Below are positions 62,480 to 64,000 of a stretch of DNA of 64,000 nt, in pieces. Position numbers and translations under genes: made by a program. The first letter of the stretch is position 1, and each line of letters begins with the position of its first letter. Origin of the DNA: Pseudoalteromonas holothuriae (GTDB taxonomy: Bacteria; Pseudomonadota; Gammaproteobacteria; Enterobacterales; Alteromonadaceae); contig NZ_CAMAPC010000018.1 of assembly GCF_945859825.1 (NCBI RefSeq), positions 1-64,000 on the forward strand, in the 5' to 3' direction. The notes beneath the pieces are model-generated. The model was not told the origin of the DNA, searched no databases, and worked only from the letters and a program-made list of their open reading frames with translations.

Positions 62480-64000
62480 TTAACGATTTTCTAATCGATT
62501 ATAATCAAATAAGCCATACTCAATACCTCGATACTGTTTAGCAACTTCATGCAATAAATCACTATATTGCCAAAATTGTGGATGAGTGCGACGAATCGCA
62601 AATGCTTGAGCCAGTTCACTGTATTGTTGCTCGCTATTAATCGTTTTCAGCTGAGCCACAAATGCAGCAGTATTTGCTTCATCGGCTAAATACCAAATAG
62701 CTTCGGGGTAATCGCCAATAAACCCAGGCACAAGCGTCGCGGTATCTTCCTCATACGCTCGCTGTGCACCTTCATTAAGTAAACTCGAGATATTATAATG
62801 CGCATTATGGTGGATCAGTGTAAATGCTTTATGCTCACCATTATTTTGCCGCTGCAATATAAAAGAGACTTGTGGCAATAAATTCACCGCTTTATGTGGC
62901 AGACTATTTAATTTAGCCAAAGGCCCACTTACAGATTTATAGTCATAGCGTTGGCTTAGAACACTTTCAAGGGCCGTTGTTATTTTCTCGTGAAGTTCTA
63001 ATTTTGGCTTATCGCTGGTATAAGACATACCCGTAGGTGCAGCTAATAAGCTTTTGCGATTAATAAATTCACTTAAACTCACATGTGATTGACGATACCA
63101 GTGGTTTTTTACCTCTTTTCTAACGTCTTGAGGCAATAAATTAATAAAGTTTTGCTCACCTTCAAGACGCAAAAAATCCATATATAAGCGCGTATGCAAT
63201 TGATGCCCTATGTTGCCATATACATCAAACCCAGCCACTAACAAGTAATGAATACGTTCAAACAATGCATAGTCTAATAGCCACATGGTTTTTGGTGTTT
63301 GGCCAACAAACCCTTTTACTACTGTCGCACTATCAAAATGACGAAAAACCGTCAGCCCAGCATTATCGTTATGACCATCCCCTTGCCAAATAAGATCCGT
63401 GGTTAATGACTTGCCATCTTTTAATAGCTCATTCGCGAGTTTTGTTTTAGCGCTCAGGTATTCATGCTGACGATTGGCATATTTAACCCAACTCGATATA
63501 GGTAACACATTACTTTGCTCTTGAGCAGGCAATGCTAAATCATCATCATGGCGCAGCAGTAACTCACTTACTTGTGGCGAACTATTCTTTTGTGGGTCAA
63601 CAAAGGCAACCCAGAATTGATCATTAATAACATTAAGTGCAACCTGACCACGACAGACAGGACCTTTAATATACCCTTTGATAATAAGCTCAGCTTCATC
63701 AAGCATAAACTGATACTTTGACTTTACTGGGATAGCCGCGAACGCTTTAAATGGATTAGAAGCTACTTTTGGTTCATAGCTCGGTAACTGCTGCACATGG
63801 TAATCCGCAGCAATAAACTGCGCATGCAATCGCGTCATTTTTTTATCGGATAAAGCCAATGGTATATGGGTTTTCGCTAAAATACTGCTGCGCTCATGCA
63901 TCAGCCGATAATATACGCGACTCACCTGAGGGTCATCATAAGGTCGTCTGGTTGCTATCAAATCAATTGGCTCACCCGGTGGGGTAGTTGAGCGTACCAA
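62480..64000 (-). CDS. Fatty acid cis/trans isomerase, C-terminal part (partial)
   Basis: The open frame runs off the window with no natural start, so about 506 C-terminal residues are seen out of a usual total near 770. The block LLDYALFERIHYLLVAGFDV, then GNIGHQLHTRLYMDFLRLEGE, is typical of Cti, the periplasmic heme enzyme that converts cis to trans unsaturated fatty acids under membrane stress. The N-terminal heme motif would lie beyond the edge. Confidence 0.85.
   Translation of the reverse strand: MVRSTTPPGEPIDLIATRRPYDDPQVSRVYYRLMHERSSILAKTHIPLALSDKKMTRLHAQFIAADYHVQQLPSYEPKVASNPFKAFAAIPVKSKYQFMLDEAELIIKGYIKGPVCRGQVALNVINDQFWVAFVDPQKNSSPQVSELLLRHDDDLALPAQEQSNVLPISSWVKYANRQHEYLSAKTKLANELLKDGKSLTTDLIWQGDGHNDNAGLTVFRHFDSATVVKGFVGQTPKTMWLLDYALFERIHYLLVAGFDVYGNIGHQLHTRLYMDFLRLEGEQNFINLLPQDVRKEVKNHWYRQSHVSLSEFINRKSLLAAPTGMSYTSDKPKLELHEKITTALESVLSQRYDYKSVSGPLAKLNSLPHKAVNLLPQVSFILQRQNNGEHKAFTLIHHNAHYNISSLLNEGAQRAYEEDTATLVPGFIGDYPEAIWYLADEANTAAFVAQLKTINSEQQYSELAQAFAIRRTHPQFWQYSDLLHEVAKQYRGIEYGLFDYNRLENR

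Overview
The window looks like chromosome from a marine gammaproteobacterium of the order Alteromonadales, most likely Pseudoalteromonas. The evidence is the AT-rich base composition, the gammaproteobacterial spc-alpha ribosomal gene order, the fkpA-slyX-yheV-yheS-yheT-yheU neighbourhood shared with Escherichia coli, the cysQ-nudE-yrfG block, and accessory TonB-receptor and peptidase genes typical of marine copiotrophs. The genus is an inference from overall character, not from a database match.

Region 1-9100: an rRNA-type P1 promoter fires leftwards out of the window. Next to it, on the minus strand, are the complete spc operon (rplN to rpmJ, including secY) and alpha operon (rpsM to rplQ). 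The two are separated by a terminator-like hairpin and an S4-type leader pseudoknot. The S10 operon that precedes rplN in E. coli is absent.

Region 9200-24900: a mixed set of genes. These include a polysaccharide deacetylase lipoprotein, a membrane Ser/Thr kinase with TPR-like repeats, a phytanoyl-CoA dioxygenase-like protein, an AsmA-family protein, a porin-like protein, an aldo/keto reductase, purT and a fumarylacetoacetase-fold hydrolase. A 262-bp MITE-like element flanked by TA sits 16 bp upstream of the purT start codon. At 22040-24341 lies an unrecognised, tightly coupled minus-strand operon: a 38-residue hydrophobic-tailed peptide, an unknown protein, a cupin-like protein and a lipoprotein.

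Region 24900-38900: an iodotyrosine-deiodinase-like nitroreductase, then an RND efflux pump with an ArsR repressor of the YgaV/BigR two-cysteine type. Divergent from it are a DUF2892 gene interrupted by an amber codon and a rhodanese. Then comes a plus-strand uptake and degradation locus: AraC-type membrane regulator, lipoprotein amidohydrolase, TonB-dependent receptor, and a lipoprotein fusing an S41 protease domain to a beta-lactamase domain. It ends at a 140-bp imperfect palindrome.

Region 38900-58400: envelope and housekeeping genes (an OmpA lipoprotein, chromate transporter, MscS channel, two acyltransferases, speA, speE, hemE, rsd, fkpA, slyX, yheV, yheS, yheT, yheU and a dipeptidase). 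It also holds a candidate small RNA upstream of rsd and an FNR-type promoter driving a 46-residue DUF3149 protein.

Region 58400-64000: three tandem initiator tRNA genes on the minus strand, interleaved with and followed by repeats of the tRNA 3' end, resembling the rtT repeats of E. coli tyrT. Then cysQ, nudE, yrfG, a dimeric dUTPase-type gene and the C-terminal part of a fatty-acid cis/trans isomerase, cut by the window edge.
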